In this document: piece by piece, positions 33,691 through 44,978 of the stretch
Numbering within the stretch: the stretch's first letter is position 1
Layout: each line of letters opens with the position of its first letter
From: Hyaloscypha bicolor E
Lineage: Eukaryota > Ascomycota > Leotiomycetes > Helotiales > Hyaloscyphaceae
Length of the DNA stretch: 64,000 nt
Assembly: GCF_002865645.1 (NCBI RefSeq)
Contig: NW_020194589.1
Coordinates: 2,021,750 to 2,085,749, forward strand
Direction of reading: 5' to 3'
The notes under the pieces: generated by a model
Seen by the model: the letters and a program-made list of their open reading frames with translations, nothing else
Databases searched by the model: none
What the model was told of the DNA's origin: nothing
Translations under genes and position numbers: made by a program

Positions 33691-35613
33691 TCATAATAGC
33701 CGGCAAATCATGGTGCTCATAAGGGTCGGACACCAATACCTACTGCACATCATCAATACGGCCTTTAGGGACGAATGGACATACTCAGACTGACCGCTTT
33801 TACCACTGCTCTCGGGCTCAGTAATCCAATCCCACCGCTCTGCAGTGAACAAGCCTTTGGCAGATCTCTCCACATTTGAATTGTTGCCAGTACCCCAGAC
33901 CATCTTCGGTCTCACCAGTGCAAATTGGAACTCCTTGTGAGTTCCGCCAGCGATGTCGACATCTTCGCCTTTTTCATCAGCTACATAGAAGGGCTGTTTA
34001 GGGGCTGGCGGAGGAATCCAGGAGTCGAAGACCGGTCCATTCTTTGAGGCGGTAAGTCGAATGCCTAGACCACTGTCTATGCAGCTCTTTACTGAACACA
34101 ATCTGTGTCAGTATTACTTTCAGTAAAAATTACACGTGAATAGTTTTGACTTTCAGGGGAGAGTGCGGTATGAAAGTGGCATGATAGGAGGGGTGTTTAG
34201 ATAGGAGGGGCGAAAGAATAGGAAACGAGCATACTAAAATCAAGTGCTGGCAAAAGCTTTGTGCGAAGCCCACTGGATAACAGAATGGTTAGCGAATTCC
34301 CAATTCAGAGTGTCTTGGGGAAGTAACGTATGCTCTTTTGGGATGTAGGAGATGGAGGGGGAGTCATTTAAGAAACAAGAGCAAGGAATCTAGGAAATCC
34401 CATTATGCTTACCATCTGCCGTGGTTGTGATCAATCTGGTATGAGGGGCATTGACGAAGCATATTGATAAGGTAATCGACATCCCCACTGTAAGCTTCAG
34501 GCCAAATATACTCAGAGTCCTCTGGCGAAACACTTTGAAAAGGGATCAAGGAGAGGAGACCTTTCTTGGTGAGGAACTTCACCATTTCACCCAACTGGAA
34601 CGAGTCACATGCAGCGCTGCTGTCGTAGCCCAGCTTGCACTGGCGGTCCCAGGAGGAAGAATATATTGCGAGAAATTGACTCTGAATCGAGGCTATTGTG
34701 CGAAGGACGCATGTTCGGCGGTAAGCACATTCGGCTACAGGTAGTTAGAATTTGAAAACCCAATTTGAGAGAGTATTCTTCCCTTCTAAATTATGTGGTA
34801 AATCCCACCAAATTGTCTGACATTCGCCACTCATATCATAATTCCCGCCCCATCGAAACGACCCCCTTAGTATCAACTCCTTCGTGGCTGCGGCAAATCT
34901 GACGCCATGATCAGTGTGGAATTGGATCAAGACCTTTTGTCGTAAAGTTTCCTCCCCATTTTTGTCCTGAGAGATCTGATATTTGTGGCTAAGAAGATTC
35001 TTCTGGAAGTGGCGGGTAAGGAATGGGAGTAAGCTGAATCGATCAGCCATGATTACCAGCACGGTCAGACAGTGAGTCGTAAATGGGGTTGTCAGTGGGC
35101 TCTGAGAGAATTAGCTTGGCCAAACCACGTTCAACGGTTACAACTCACGGCTCCATGGAGCACTTGAAGAAGATCTCCGAAGATCATTTCCCTGCCTATT
35201 GTTTTGGTGGCGGTGTCGTCATCCACGATCCTGACTCTTGGAAGCTGTTCTGCTTCGACCTCCGTAGGGTTTTGATTTAACTTTGAGAGACGCAAGAGCG
35301 ATTCTTTTACCAATACTCCCTCTGCAAATGGGGGCGTAAGGAGAGTACGAAAATATTCAGAATGCTTCTTCAACGTCTCCAGTCGAACTCTGTAAAAGAT
35401 CCTTGGTGACGGAATAGGCAACTTTTTGCTTCGCAGCTCTCGGAGGGCGTCTTTGGGGATCGACTTGGTACATTCAGTTGTGTTCTTGAACGAAACATCT
35501 AGTATGAGGTCTCCAGTTGAACGTATGTCGAGAAGAGGATATTCCTGCTCTCCAACTCGTATCGCGGTTATTGCCTTCGACAGACGAGGCCCTGGGCTTT
35601 TGGGGTCGGACAT
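33691..35613 (-). CDS. BTB/POZ domain protein with a damaged splice donor
   Basis: Exons: 35613-35149, 35101-34783, 34734-34413, 34272-34235, 34091-33691 (514 residues if intact). An N-terminal BTB fold is seen in G-D-L-I-L-D-V and R-V-R-L-E-T-L-K-K-H-S-E-Y-F-R-T-L-L, followed by A-D-R-F-S-L-L-P-F-L. It belongs to a fungal BTB family of unknown function. Intron 2 (34782-34735, 48 nt) has an intact branch site and CTGTAG acceptor, and joining it gives L-E-A-E-C-A-Y-R-R in frame, yet its donor reads GGAAGA, not GTAAGA. If unspliced, translation stops near 34745, truncating the protein at about 275 residues. A possible last intron (donor GTAAAA near 33797) would end the protein earlier, so the 3' end is uncertain. 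Confidence 0.75.
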
Positions 35614-37180
35614 TGTGGCAGATAGAGATGCGCAGCGTTGTTAGTAAGTTTGAAGCGTGCTTCGAATCTAGACTTTGTAGCCCTAACTTTGAGACTTCAG
35701 GACGACTTGCAGCTATGCTCGACTGCGGTGTAGTTGCCTTAACGTTCGCTCTGGGAGGACTATTGGACATCCTCCGGCTTCTGGGTACTGGAATTTTTGT
35801 AAGCAGAGTACTAGACTTCTCACGGATATGGCCACGCCATTGTCGACTTTCTGGAATTAGGATAGCAAGACGTCTAACGACTGGTAGTAGAACTGCTTGT
35901 GCACGATGCGAGCTTGATGCACAGCTATTGAACGTCGCGGGGCACCAGTGCCCTTGTCAGTGCCAAGGCCCCAGTTAGTCAGCGACGCCACTCGCATGAC
36001 TGCTCCTGCTGGCCTTCTGTCATTCGCAACTACCATCACACAGACATGCCCTCCGATCTTAAACACATTCCCTCCTCCTTATTCTCTGTTTCTGTCCCTG
36101 TCTCTGGGGGTAGAAGTCTCCCTTCTTCTGGTCTTTCACTCGCTCCCCCTGCGGCCACATCGCCAGCTCCTTCCCTGCCTCAAGTCACACAGAGTCACCT
36201 TCATTTAATGTCTCGCAAGCAAAATGTGGCACCACCCACGCTCTCGCATTGCCTTACAGTATTGACAAAGGCAGAATGCGGCTCACTGTAGCAAATGAGA
36301 TCATGATTTTGTCTTTTTATTCGCCTCTCGGAAGTGTCCCCAGAGAGCGTAATAAAATGCCTTGTCTATGATTGTTTCCAACTTTCCCATGGGTCTGACT
36401 AGTGCTCGACTCAATACAAGAAACACCTGCAAACAGCTCGATACCTGTTGTCCATCTTGAGGCCACATCGAGTTTCGTTGCAGTGCTTCATGTAAATTTG
36501 ATTGAGCAGCTTGAAGTAGCTATTTAGAAGTTTGGAACAGAAGGAATGCGCATCTTGACACGTCATAATATTGATGGGCATCGAAGAATCCCAAGTTTAC
36601 TATTGCGTGTCTGGGCCAACATGCTTTCCAGACTAGGACTGAAAGCAATTGCTAGTTGCAAGACATTTATGCGGAGGAGAACACTTTTGTGCTGTGCGTG
36701 GAGTATTGAATTGCAGACATGGGTTTGAAGGTTTCGTGTTTGACAAGTGCAACAAAGCATCATCGGGCGGCTGATAGTTATTGCGAGCACTTTTTAGTTG
36801 AAGACTTAGATGCCTTGCCAAACTTCTGATATTTCAATTGTTGGTTTCAGACAACATTCTTTGATTTATTACGCCAGATATTGGCAGAAGTCTGCACCAC
36901 CAGCGCTCTATTGAGCACTGCCACTCGAGAGATGCCCGCAAGCGTAATAACTTTATACTAGCTTACGAGGTGTGGAAGTACCCTAGCTCTCACTTGAAGC
37001 TTACGATAATAGAAACTGTCTAGCCTTGAGATGTTTGCAGGCAGTGGACCACTGGCCGATTAGATCCATGAGAGGTTTACCCAGGAGTTTGTTCGCAAAA
37101 CTATACACAGCCAACGAATCTTCTTTGATGCCCTGGCAACTCATCTTTCCTAGTTCTTGTTCTGGCACATATCAAGAACC
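35614..37180. other. Intergenic, no recognisable gene
   Basis: 1.6 kb with short frames only. Pyrimidine-rich stretches occur around 36060-36200. No domain, tRNA or repeat family recognised. Confidence 0.4.
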
Positions 37181-37858
37181 TTAAACATCATTATCGACAA
37201 AATTGGCGCTCAACAAGCCAGCCTTGATGAGTTCCTCTACCGCATCATCCCGCACGCTGCCGTTGTCCATTGCATCGTTGGCAGCATCGTATCCCTCGGC
37301 CTTATACACGCGTGAGTGCGCGCGATTATATGCTCGTATGTACTCTTTTTCCGAAACACCAGCTGGTGTGTTCCCTCTTGTGTTCAAGAACCTCCCGCTA
37401 ACCTGTTTGGTCGGCTGATATGGGTGTTCACGGCCGTGCCGGTCAATCTGCAGAAGCCTTAAATTAACGCGGGTTCCTCTCAAACCATGACCGGGAGCAC
37501 CACGGTAATGTGGGTGCGGTGTTGGTGGACGCGACTGTGGTGATGAAAACGGCAGGGGAGTCTTTACTTACTCTATTGTAAACAGTCATGCCTGACATGC
37601 TGCCCCTTTTGCGATTATGCTGGTCTGTATCCACAGCATTAGCTTGAGCACTCCAACAAGGGTGGTGATGCACTTACGCTGCTCAGGTGTGTGATGATCC
37701 TTTTCAAGGTTCTGAATCTGCTTCCCTTCCGAGATGTTCTTTCTAGTATTGCTTTCCAAGTGATTGCGAAAGACTTCGAGGGTCTCGAGACTCGGGGGGC
37801 TTTGACTACCGGGGAGCTTTGACGGTGAGAGACGTTCGTTGATCGGAGACTTTGTAGC
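37181..37858 (-). CDS. Unknown protein, last three exons of a gene with unresolved 5' end
   Basis: Three minus-strand pieces join in phase: up to about 37858 down to 37678, then 37624-37572, then 37447-37181. The donors are GTAAGT (37677 and 37571) and the acceptors ACAG and GCAG. The product is hydrophilic: L-E-V-F-R-N-H-L-E-S-N-T-R-K, then H-N-R-K-R-G-S-M-S-G-M-T-V-Y-N-R, then R-A-H-S-R-V-Y-K-A-E-G-Y-D-A-A-N-D-A-M and the end N-F-V-D-N-D-V. The frame is closed by TGA at 37861-37859, so exon A must start at an acceptor near 37858 or 37851, and the start must lie within or beyond the tandem repeats at 37870-38345. I do not recognise the family. Confidence 0.5.
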
Positions 37859-37869
37859 TCAAAGGAAAG

Positions 37870-38345
37870 CGGGGTTTGGTAGCTCCAAGGGAGGCAGGTA
37901 GCCGTTGTCCTTTGTACTTACTGGTGAAGTATGCGTTATAGCGGCGAAGCGGGGACGACACCGGCTCGGAGTGTAGCGAGTGGCTTCTTCTCAAAAGGTC
38001 CAAGAGGCAAGTAGCCTCTGTCCTTGTAGATGGTTCTTGACGTGTGAGTGATAGCAGCAAAGAGGGGACAGCACTGGCTCGGAGTGAAGCCTGTAACTAA
38101 TTCTTGAAGGTTGAAGACAGGGATTTGTTGAAATCCTCTGTCCTTTGAACTTTGCACTTGGAAGATTGTGATGTTTGCATTGGAACGGCGTCGATCTTGG
38201 CTCGGAGTGAAGCAAGTGGTTTAGTCAGTCCCTGAATGTTCAAAGCGGCGAGTGGAGGCAAGTAGTTTAGGATCTCTGTCCTTTGTATATTGTGCAGTGT
38301 GTGTTGGAGCGGCGACGACTCCGGCTCAGAGTGAAGCGAAGAGCC
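37870..38345. repeat. Four degenerate tandem repeats of about 111-126 bp
   Basis: Read on the minus strand, each unit contains CACTCYGAGCC, then TCGTC or similar, then about 40 nt later ACAAAGGACAGAGG and CTACTTGCCTC. Units begin near 38340, 38222, 38096 and 37985. The open frames across them repeat a peptide like S-L-H-S-E-P-x-S-S-P-L. The units adjoin exon A of the unknown gene, so they may be repeated exons, or a minisatellite in its 5' region. Divergence between units is high, so the array is old. Confidence 0.75.
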
Positions 38346-38783
38346 CCACACAATAATACTTCATATTTCGATCCTCTTCCCCTCATAGAGAGCCAATATA
38401 CTCGATCTCGACACAAACGCTCCTCCACGACCACATCGCTGTTGCCACCCTCGTACTGTCCTCGATTTCTGCCTTCGCACCACCGACTCGTTGCTTCGAA
38501 TCTACTCCAGACGAGTAAATAGACAAGGTACGGATCTCCTCGTTGCTTTATACCAGCATATCCTCCTCCGAACTGCTTCTAGCCCCTTGAGCTCCCAAGT
38601 GCGAGTCATTCGCATGCACATACCTACTTTGCGGGTATGACAATGCTAGGAAGGCAAGGGCTTGATAAATGCCTTGCCGGGTGTGCTCATATGTGTTACG
38701 ATGAGCATTCAGCTTTTGCTCAGCGAGGATGTCGTTTCATCTGGGATTAGATCCGCTAACTTTGACTGATGCCAGCCGACAAG
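38346..38783. other. Upstream region of the secreted Ser/Thr-rich gene
   Basis: About 440 bp. A pyrimidine-rich stretch and a GTACGG/TGACTGATGCCAG pair could be a 5'-leader intron. No coding frame supported. Confidence 0.4.
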
Positions 38784-39689
38784 ATGAATCTCCACTGGTT
38801 ACTCGCGCTCCTGGTGCTCTCATTCTTCTCCCTCCAAGGCAAGTTGAAGGACTAGCAATTATCAAGGAATTTTCCTATTGACGAATCTGCAGCCACTGCT
38901 GAGTACACAAGCTCTGATGTTACTACTACTGTTATGGATATCTCGAGCAATTCGGTTGCTTCAGGTTCTCCCTCTGTCACCCAAACCTACACCATCCTCG
39001 CTGCCAGCCCTACCCATACCGCAACCTCCGCTCTTGGCGATCTGCTCATCGAGACTCTTTGGGCCACGGATGCAAGCTTCACGGGTCCTTTCACGACCAC
39101 GATTACCGTCTCAACTGTAACCATTACAGTATCTGCTGTTTCCACCTCGGCTTCCACTTCTATCTCTCCTTCTGTTACCACTTCCGTCCCTGCTTCCGCT
39201 CACCCAATTACAACGCTGCTACCGGAGCGCTGCATGCAACCAGGCGGAGTTCCTCTTGCGTGCGCCCAAACCTCCGACGAAACCGTTCTCGCTCCCTCAA
39301 CAATTACCACATTGATCAACGGCAGCGTCGTTGCAATCACGCAGAAGAGTGCCGCGACCCCACTTGGCGCAAGCAACCTGTTCAAGCCGATTGTTACTGG
39401 TTTCAAGTCTATTTTCTCACTTGGCGTGGTCTATGGCAAGAAGATATTAGCTCGGGTCCCGGGGGTATGCCTCGAGGGAAATAGAAATCTGGTGGCATGC
39501 CCCTCCTTCGCGGAGCAAACATCTCGTAATGGTATTGCCAGCGCAACACAGAAGAGTGCTGCGATCCCACTTGGTGAGAACAAACTGTTCAAGCCAATTT
39601 TAGCTGGGCTTCGGAGTGCCTTCTCATTCGGCTCCGGCTTCAAGGAGAAGATTAGAGCTCGCTACCGTTTCCCGGCTTGCCATACTTAG
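38784..39689 (+). CDS. Secreted Ser/Thr-rich protein with duplicated C-terminal motif
   Basis: Two exons, 38784-38838 and 38893-39689 (283 residues). The 54-nt intron begins GCAAGT and ends TGCAG. The overlapping GT four bases downstream would shift the frame into an immediate stop, so GC-AG splicing is required. It joins a signal peptide M-N-L-H-W-L-L-A-L-L-V-L-S-F-F-S-L-Q-A to a Ser/Thr/Val-rich stretch (about 25-105), as in O-glycosylated wall or secreted proteins. The C-terminal half holds two copies of Q-K-S-A-A-x-P-L-G-x-x-x-L-F-K-P-I (about 168-200 and 236-268), each followed by a hydrophobic amphipathic segment and a cysteine. No GPI signal is obvious. The family is not recognised; it could be a candidate effector or wall protein. 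Confidence 0.72.
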
Positions 39690-41552
39690 GACGAAGATTG
39701 CCTGAAGGCTCTAAGCTTTATTGTAAGCCTCATATTCTCTGGATTTAGATGTTACCTCTATACCGATGCTGACGAAATTTAGCACCGGATATCGTGCTTC
39801 TCAAATCGACAAGCTTTACATCTGTCCACACAAAAGTTGCTGCTCTACAATGACGTTCGCTTCTTTCAGGAGATATTTGTTCACGGCTTTGGTTGAGAGT
39901 TACCTCGTTAGGATGGAGTAAGCATGCATTGGGAGGCGAATTCCTTGGTGGCTTTCTTTACACTTTTCTTTTCAAGTTGTGCGTCATAAATAAGGGATAT
40001 GAAGACAAGCTTGGTGTGATCGAGGTTGTGCTGCGCTGAGTGGCTTTCTGCCGAACAGAAAGTTTTGTCCTGAGATCGTCCTTACATGCTTGTGTTGGGT
40101 CATTCTGGCCATGAATAAAAAAGGTTTCTTCATTGCTTGTGCAAAGAATTTGATGCAAGCAAACGTGACGAGTCAGAGATCTGTGAAAGGTGCTTGACTG
40201 CATTTGCATTTGATATGGCATCTTAGTTAACACAGAGAGGTCTGCCGTATTTTGATCTCGCAATGAACCGAATCAACATCCCAACTGGTAACTAATTAGC
40301 TGGTTACCAAACAAATCAGACGTGAAGGAATGTGCAACAGTTCACGAAATTCGTGAAATGGAGAACTGAGGAAGGGGAGGAACCCTGAGCAGGGAAGACA
40401 TACTCTAGACGAGTGCTCATCGCTGAGAACCCACTGGGAAAGGCCAATATCTGCCTCGGACAAGACATGGACCTAGAATTACAATATCTTCGATGTCCAT
40501 GAAGGAGCGGCAAACAGAAGCTGTGCCTGGCCAGCCATGGCCACCAAGTACCATCCAGCAGTAGCAGGAGCAGTTGTTCCAACGAGCAGCATTCCGATAT
40601 GCTAAAAACCAGCAGATTCTGCCTCAATTCTGGCCCCGGCCATTTCATATGCCGGCATCAATCTGTATCTCGTGTTCCCCTATATTGAAGATTCTCCAAA
40701 ATCCCAGGACGCTTCAGAGCCACTCCTTCCCCTCGATTATCTCCCCAGTTCCCTCCGTCGGTCCCAAACACCCCACCAAGTCCAATGTGTAGAACAAATT
40801 GCAGTCATGGATATGAACGTGGTGTCGCCGAGGTAGGAGATGCCGAAGGTGGACGACTGTAAAGAGCATGATGGTGATTGACGCTGCGGCCAGGATGAAG
40901 ATGGACGCACGCTTCTCGTGCCAGTTGCGAAAGGGCATTTTAGGACTGGAGACTATGGATATTGCGAGGATGAATGGTAGTATTCTCGATTTTGTCAAGG
41001 ATATCTCTCTGGGACTCGCAAAAAACTGGAAGGGTCGGGGGAAGGTTGATCGTTTTAGAAGAGGTCTGAGATGAGGTCTGGATCCCAGCTGTCAACCCCA
41101 TACCCCGCATCATCGGATCATCCCGGCTAGCCACCGACACAAGTATCGGTGAGGACGACACAGAAAGAGTGTCCTTGAAGAGAACAGGCAATTATCAATT
41201 TAGTATGTTGATATTCTACTGTGGCATTGCATATCAATGTTGTTCAATTACATCACCACAACAAACTCAAGGAAGCAGGTAGGATAGCAAGAGAGCGCTG
41301 CCAACGCATAAACTCAAATCTCAATACAGTTCCACAGTTCAGCTCACGAGAGTGGTCAAACATGTGGGGCACGAGTCAATTAACTAAGTCAAACCGCCAG
41401 AGAAGCATCTATCTGTTCATTTGTGACGCCTGGCAAGATGACAAGGCGCATTCTAAGTACCAAATGCAATCATTCCCTCCTGCAGCGGGGACTTAGGAGC
41501 TTCACTCCAGCTGAACCGAAAGACCCATTTCAGGCCTCGCTCAACAAGTTCA
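39690..41552. other. Intergenic, possibly one small membrane-protein frame
   Basis: No recognised gene. The best candidate is a minus-strand frame 40938-40714 (74 codons) starting M-P-F-R-N-W-H-E-K-R, with one hydrophobic segment A-S-I-F-I-L-A-A-A-S-I-T-I-M-L-F. It could be a small single-pass protein or the first exon of a gene, but there is no homology evidence. Confidence 0.35.
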
Positions 41553-44472
41553 TCATGCCCACAAAGGAGCCGTAACCTCGACTGCTCTTTCAAGCACCAC
41601 GCGAACTCTCTCCGCAAGCATTCGATACGAACACTCGATCTCCAGATCCTCAAGCCAGACCTTAGCAACGTTGTTATCGACCCTGATCTCTACACCAGGG
41701 ACAGGGATGCCCATCTTGAGCAGCCTCTCAATTTCTCGCTCTCGGAGTGTGTCGAGTTCTCTCTCCTCGTCTTCCGAGTCCCCAGAAGCTCCATCCTCAT
41801 TGCCCTCATCCTTAATCGTCGGTGACGATCCAGTGAGTGTCTTCTGAGCACTAATCCTCGGGACTTTGATAGGACTAAGGTTTTCCGCTCCAAACTGTGC
41901 TTCCAGGAACATGAATAGTCGATTCAATCTTTCGTCCGGTGAAATATTTGCATGAGGATTTCGTTCCGGAAGTTCATGGGAGTGGGAATGTTTGCTTGCG
42001 GATTCTAGACCATGTTAGCAATTAAAGATTCAAGTGTGGGAGCATACGTACGCTTCACGGCGGCAGGGCTGCTTTCAACGGAGAACAGAACAGCCATGAC
42101 TGCATCAGCAATACCGTCATTGAGTACATTACCCTCCCATTCCAACTCGACCTTTCCGCTTTTACTGTGACGAACTGTAACGCAGCCCATGACCAAGTAA
42201 GCTGAAGTATGCTTCGAAATTTCTTCGTCCGCTTCTTCAAATGACCCATTCATATGAGTATCACCGTTCATTTTCTTCCCTTTGCTCTCTGGCAATTCTT
42301 CAATACTTCCAAATGTACCTTCCAAGGCCCACTTGATCAGATCAATGCCAGCAGCACTGAGTGTCATCCTCTGCTTGCAGGTGATAGTTGTAGTAGTCAA
42401 GCCGGCATATTCTCTCAAGTCTTCGGGGGCCATCAATGACATCTTGAAGTCATTCTGCACAAGAACTCCGGTGACAAATTGTGACTGGTTCCCCTCGGAG
42501 CTCGGGGGAGGTATGGAAGCAAGCTTGCCGACAACCTTTGCTGTCTTGTCGGCTTTGAATGGTATCCGAAGTTCCTCACAGTTTCGTGGACTGTACACTT
42601 TTACTTTCGTTGTCTTATCAGCGTTAAGAGAGAGAAGCTTGGACTTCAGCCGCATCATATTATGTTGCTCTCCGTGAACCAGGATCTACCCTTCCTTAGC
42701 ACTTTCATCTGGTTGGCCAAGAGGGGAACTTACCACCACTGGAGCGCCAACTTCCTCAATGAACTCTCTATTCTCAACACCATCAACATGTGCTGCGAAT
42801 GAAAATTCCTGGATACTACACCTTCGTGGAACCATGACCTTCTCTCCATCTGCAGCACCGGGTCCCCGTCTTGCTCCACCGCTTGTTCGTGACATGATGG
42901 CCGGGATCTGGTCTGGTTCCTGCATGATTTGTTTCGCCATTGTTCCCTCAACACTGTAACCAGTGATGATGACTCCATTCTTGTCACTGGGGGCCCATCT
43001 CTCAAGCAACTCTCTGCTGACACCATTTTGCAGCATACCTGGGCTTGCAAGCATAACACAACCCCCAACATCATCGAATCGATCGAGATTCTTCAACGAC
43101 CGGATATACTTGAAGTCCCAGGGACCGCCTCTGCCTGCCGTGTCAGACGAAGCCTCTGCTTCAGCCATTCGCTCTTTGAAGAGTTTCTTGATATTATCGT
43201 TCATAGCTCCGACGTAGGTCTGATAGACAAGCATGCACTTTCGGGCTAGATTGCTAGCATAGTAGATGGGGATCTTTTGAAACTCGGGGTGGCGACCCCA
43301 ATACTCGTCCAGGATCAGAAGAAGTTCTTGTGCCCGTCCCAAGGCAAAGACAGGCATCAGGACACGGCCTCCTCTGTTCAAGATACCGGTAATAGATTTC
43401 ATGAGTGCTTGCTCTCGCTCTAATCTGGGAACGTGTGAGGCTATACCATACGTAGATTCTGTGATTAGGACGTCTATCTTGATGCCTTTTGGCACTTCAG
43501 CAGAGACGAGATGTCGATCATCCTCTCGAGAGTAGTCTCCAGTGAAGAAGATCTTGAGGCCCGCAATCTCAATGAGAAACATAGCAGCTCCAAGAACGTG
43601 ACCTGCTGGGTAAGGCGTGATTCGGATGGAAGAAATTGTATGGGTGGTGTGGTAATCGATGGCCTCAATCATTGGAAAAGTTGACAAATGATCAGCCTCG
43701 GTATACACTGGTTGGGAGGTAGAAGATGCGCCACCAACTCGAACGCTGTCCTGGATAAGCCATTTGTAAATGGCCTTGGTAGGATGCGTCATGAAAACTC
43801 GACCTTTGAAATTGGTCTTTGCCAGGACGTAGGGCAGTGAAGCTGCGTGGTCGACGTGGAAACTACGAGCATGTTAGCAGTGTCTAAACTCAATAGGCTC
43901 TTGTGGTAAAGTGCAGATGGTACTATGTACAGTAGAGTGTGCTTGAGGGTGGTTCATCTCACGGAATCAAGGACAAGCACCTGCTGCGCAATAACGTTTT
44001 GTATTGATTCTCGTATACATGAATAGGTGGTTGAGATGGAGAACAGAATCTAAAGAATCCACCTCAAGTCCACAACGATAGGCAGGAAATGCCGAGAAAG
44101 ACATGCCAAAAAGGGCCTCCAAGTCCCAACTTCCCAAGCTGAAAGATATAAATTGAGAGACGCTTACTGGCTGATCAGGAGGAGGTCCACAGTACTTAGG
44201 TCGAAGTCATCGTAGAATGGAAGTGAAGCGAGGCCTTCGTATCCAGCATGCTGTCCTGCATCCAGCTGTCATTCATTTAGGTTAGTCGGTGAACTCAAAT
44301 GAATCCGGAGGGACAAACTAACCATCACAGTCTTGCCCTTGTATTGAAGGATGTGACATGACCTGCCGACTTCATTGCCGCCACCAAGACACAGGAATAA
44401 TAGCTCATCGGCCGGATCTACTGGCTCTTCCACTGCAGGCGCCATTGCAGATGCCTTGCGTTTGGAAGCCAT
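41553..44472 (-). CDS. ysh1: Ysh1 / CPSF-73 pre-mRNA 3'-end endonuclease
   Basis: Zinc-dependent endonuclease that cuts pre-mRNA at the poly(A) site in the cleavage and polyadenylation complex. Exons: 44472-44323, 44265-44168, 43862-42734, 42685-42052, 42004-41553 (820 residues). Metallo-beta-lactamase motifs are intact: the H-x-H-x-D-H motif H-F-H-V-D-H at about 83-88 (restored only by removing the 305-nt intron 2), P-A-G-H-V-L-G-A, and [13 protein letters not shown]. The beta-CASP part contains [17 protein letters not shown] and S-F-A-A-H-V-D. The C-terminal domain ends V-E-V-T-A-P-L-W-A. Intron 2 is far longer than the others (47-57 nt). Divergent from taf4. Confidence 0.96.
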
Positions 44473-44978
44473 CGTGCCTAGCTCGTAGTGGAATCTCCTT
44501 TGATTCCTTGATTGAATGTCCGTTTTGTCTTCGCCCAGTCAAGATTAGTTCGTAATCATCAGGATAACATCGTGACAAAGGCGAACTCCAAATCGAGGCC
44601 TTTCTCGTCTTAGAGTGGAGACTGTAGCGTTGGATGAATGACGAGGACTTCGTGCAGGCTAGGTCACAGTAGTGATTTGCGAGTCTAAATTCCGTTTGGC
44701 GCGATCTTGCGGAAGCGCGACTGGACTGCACGTGACTCAACCCTGAATCTTTGCCTTTCGATTTCAAAGAACACCTCATTTTCGAAGTTATCGACCACAC
44801 CCACCACCGCACGCGTGTAAAAGACAGACATATGAGGGAATAGCGACGCGCCTATCCAGGAGCTTCTAAGAGACCTGGTTCTGCGCATGGGTGAAGCTCT
44901 AACCTTGGACAGCGGGCTTTGCGCCTGCCTCGTGTGAAGGAGACCTAAAGCATCGCAGGAGTCGTCGGTTTGGGCATC
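44473..44978. promoter_or_regulatory. Divergent promoter region of ysh1 and taf4
   Basis: 506 bp between two divergent ATG codons serves both general mRNA-synthesis genes. No individual element can be assigned with confidence. Confidence 0.5.
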
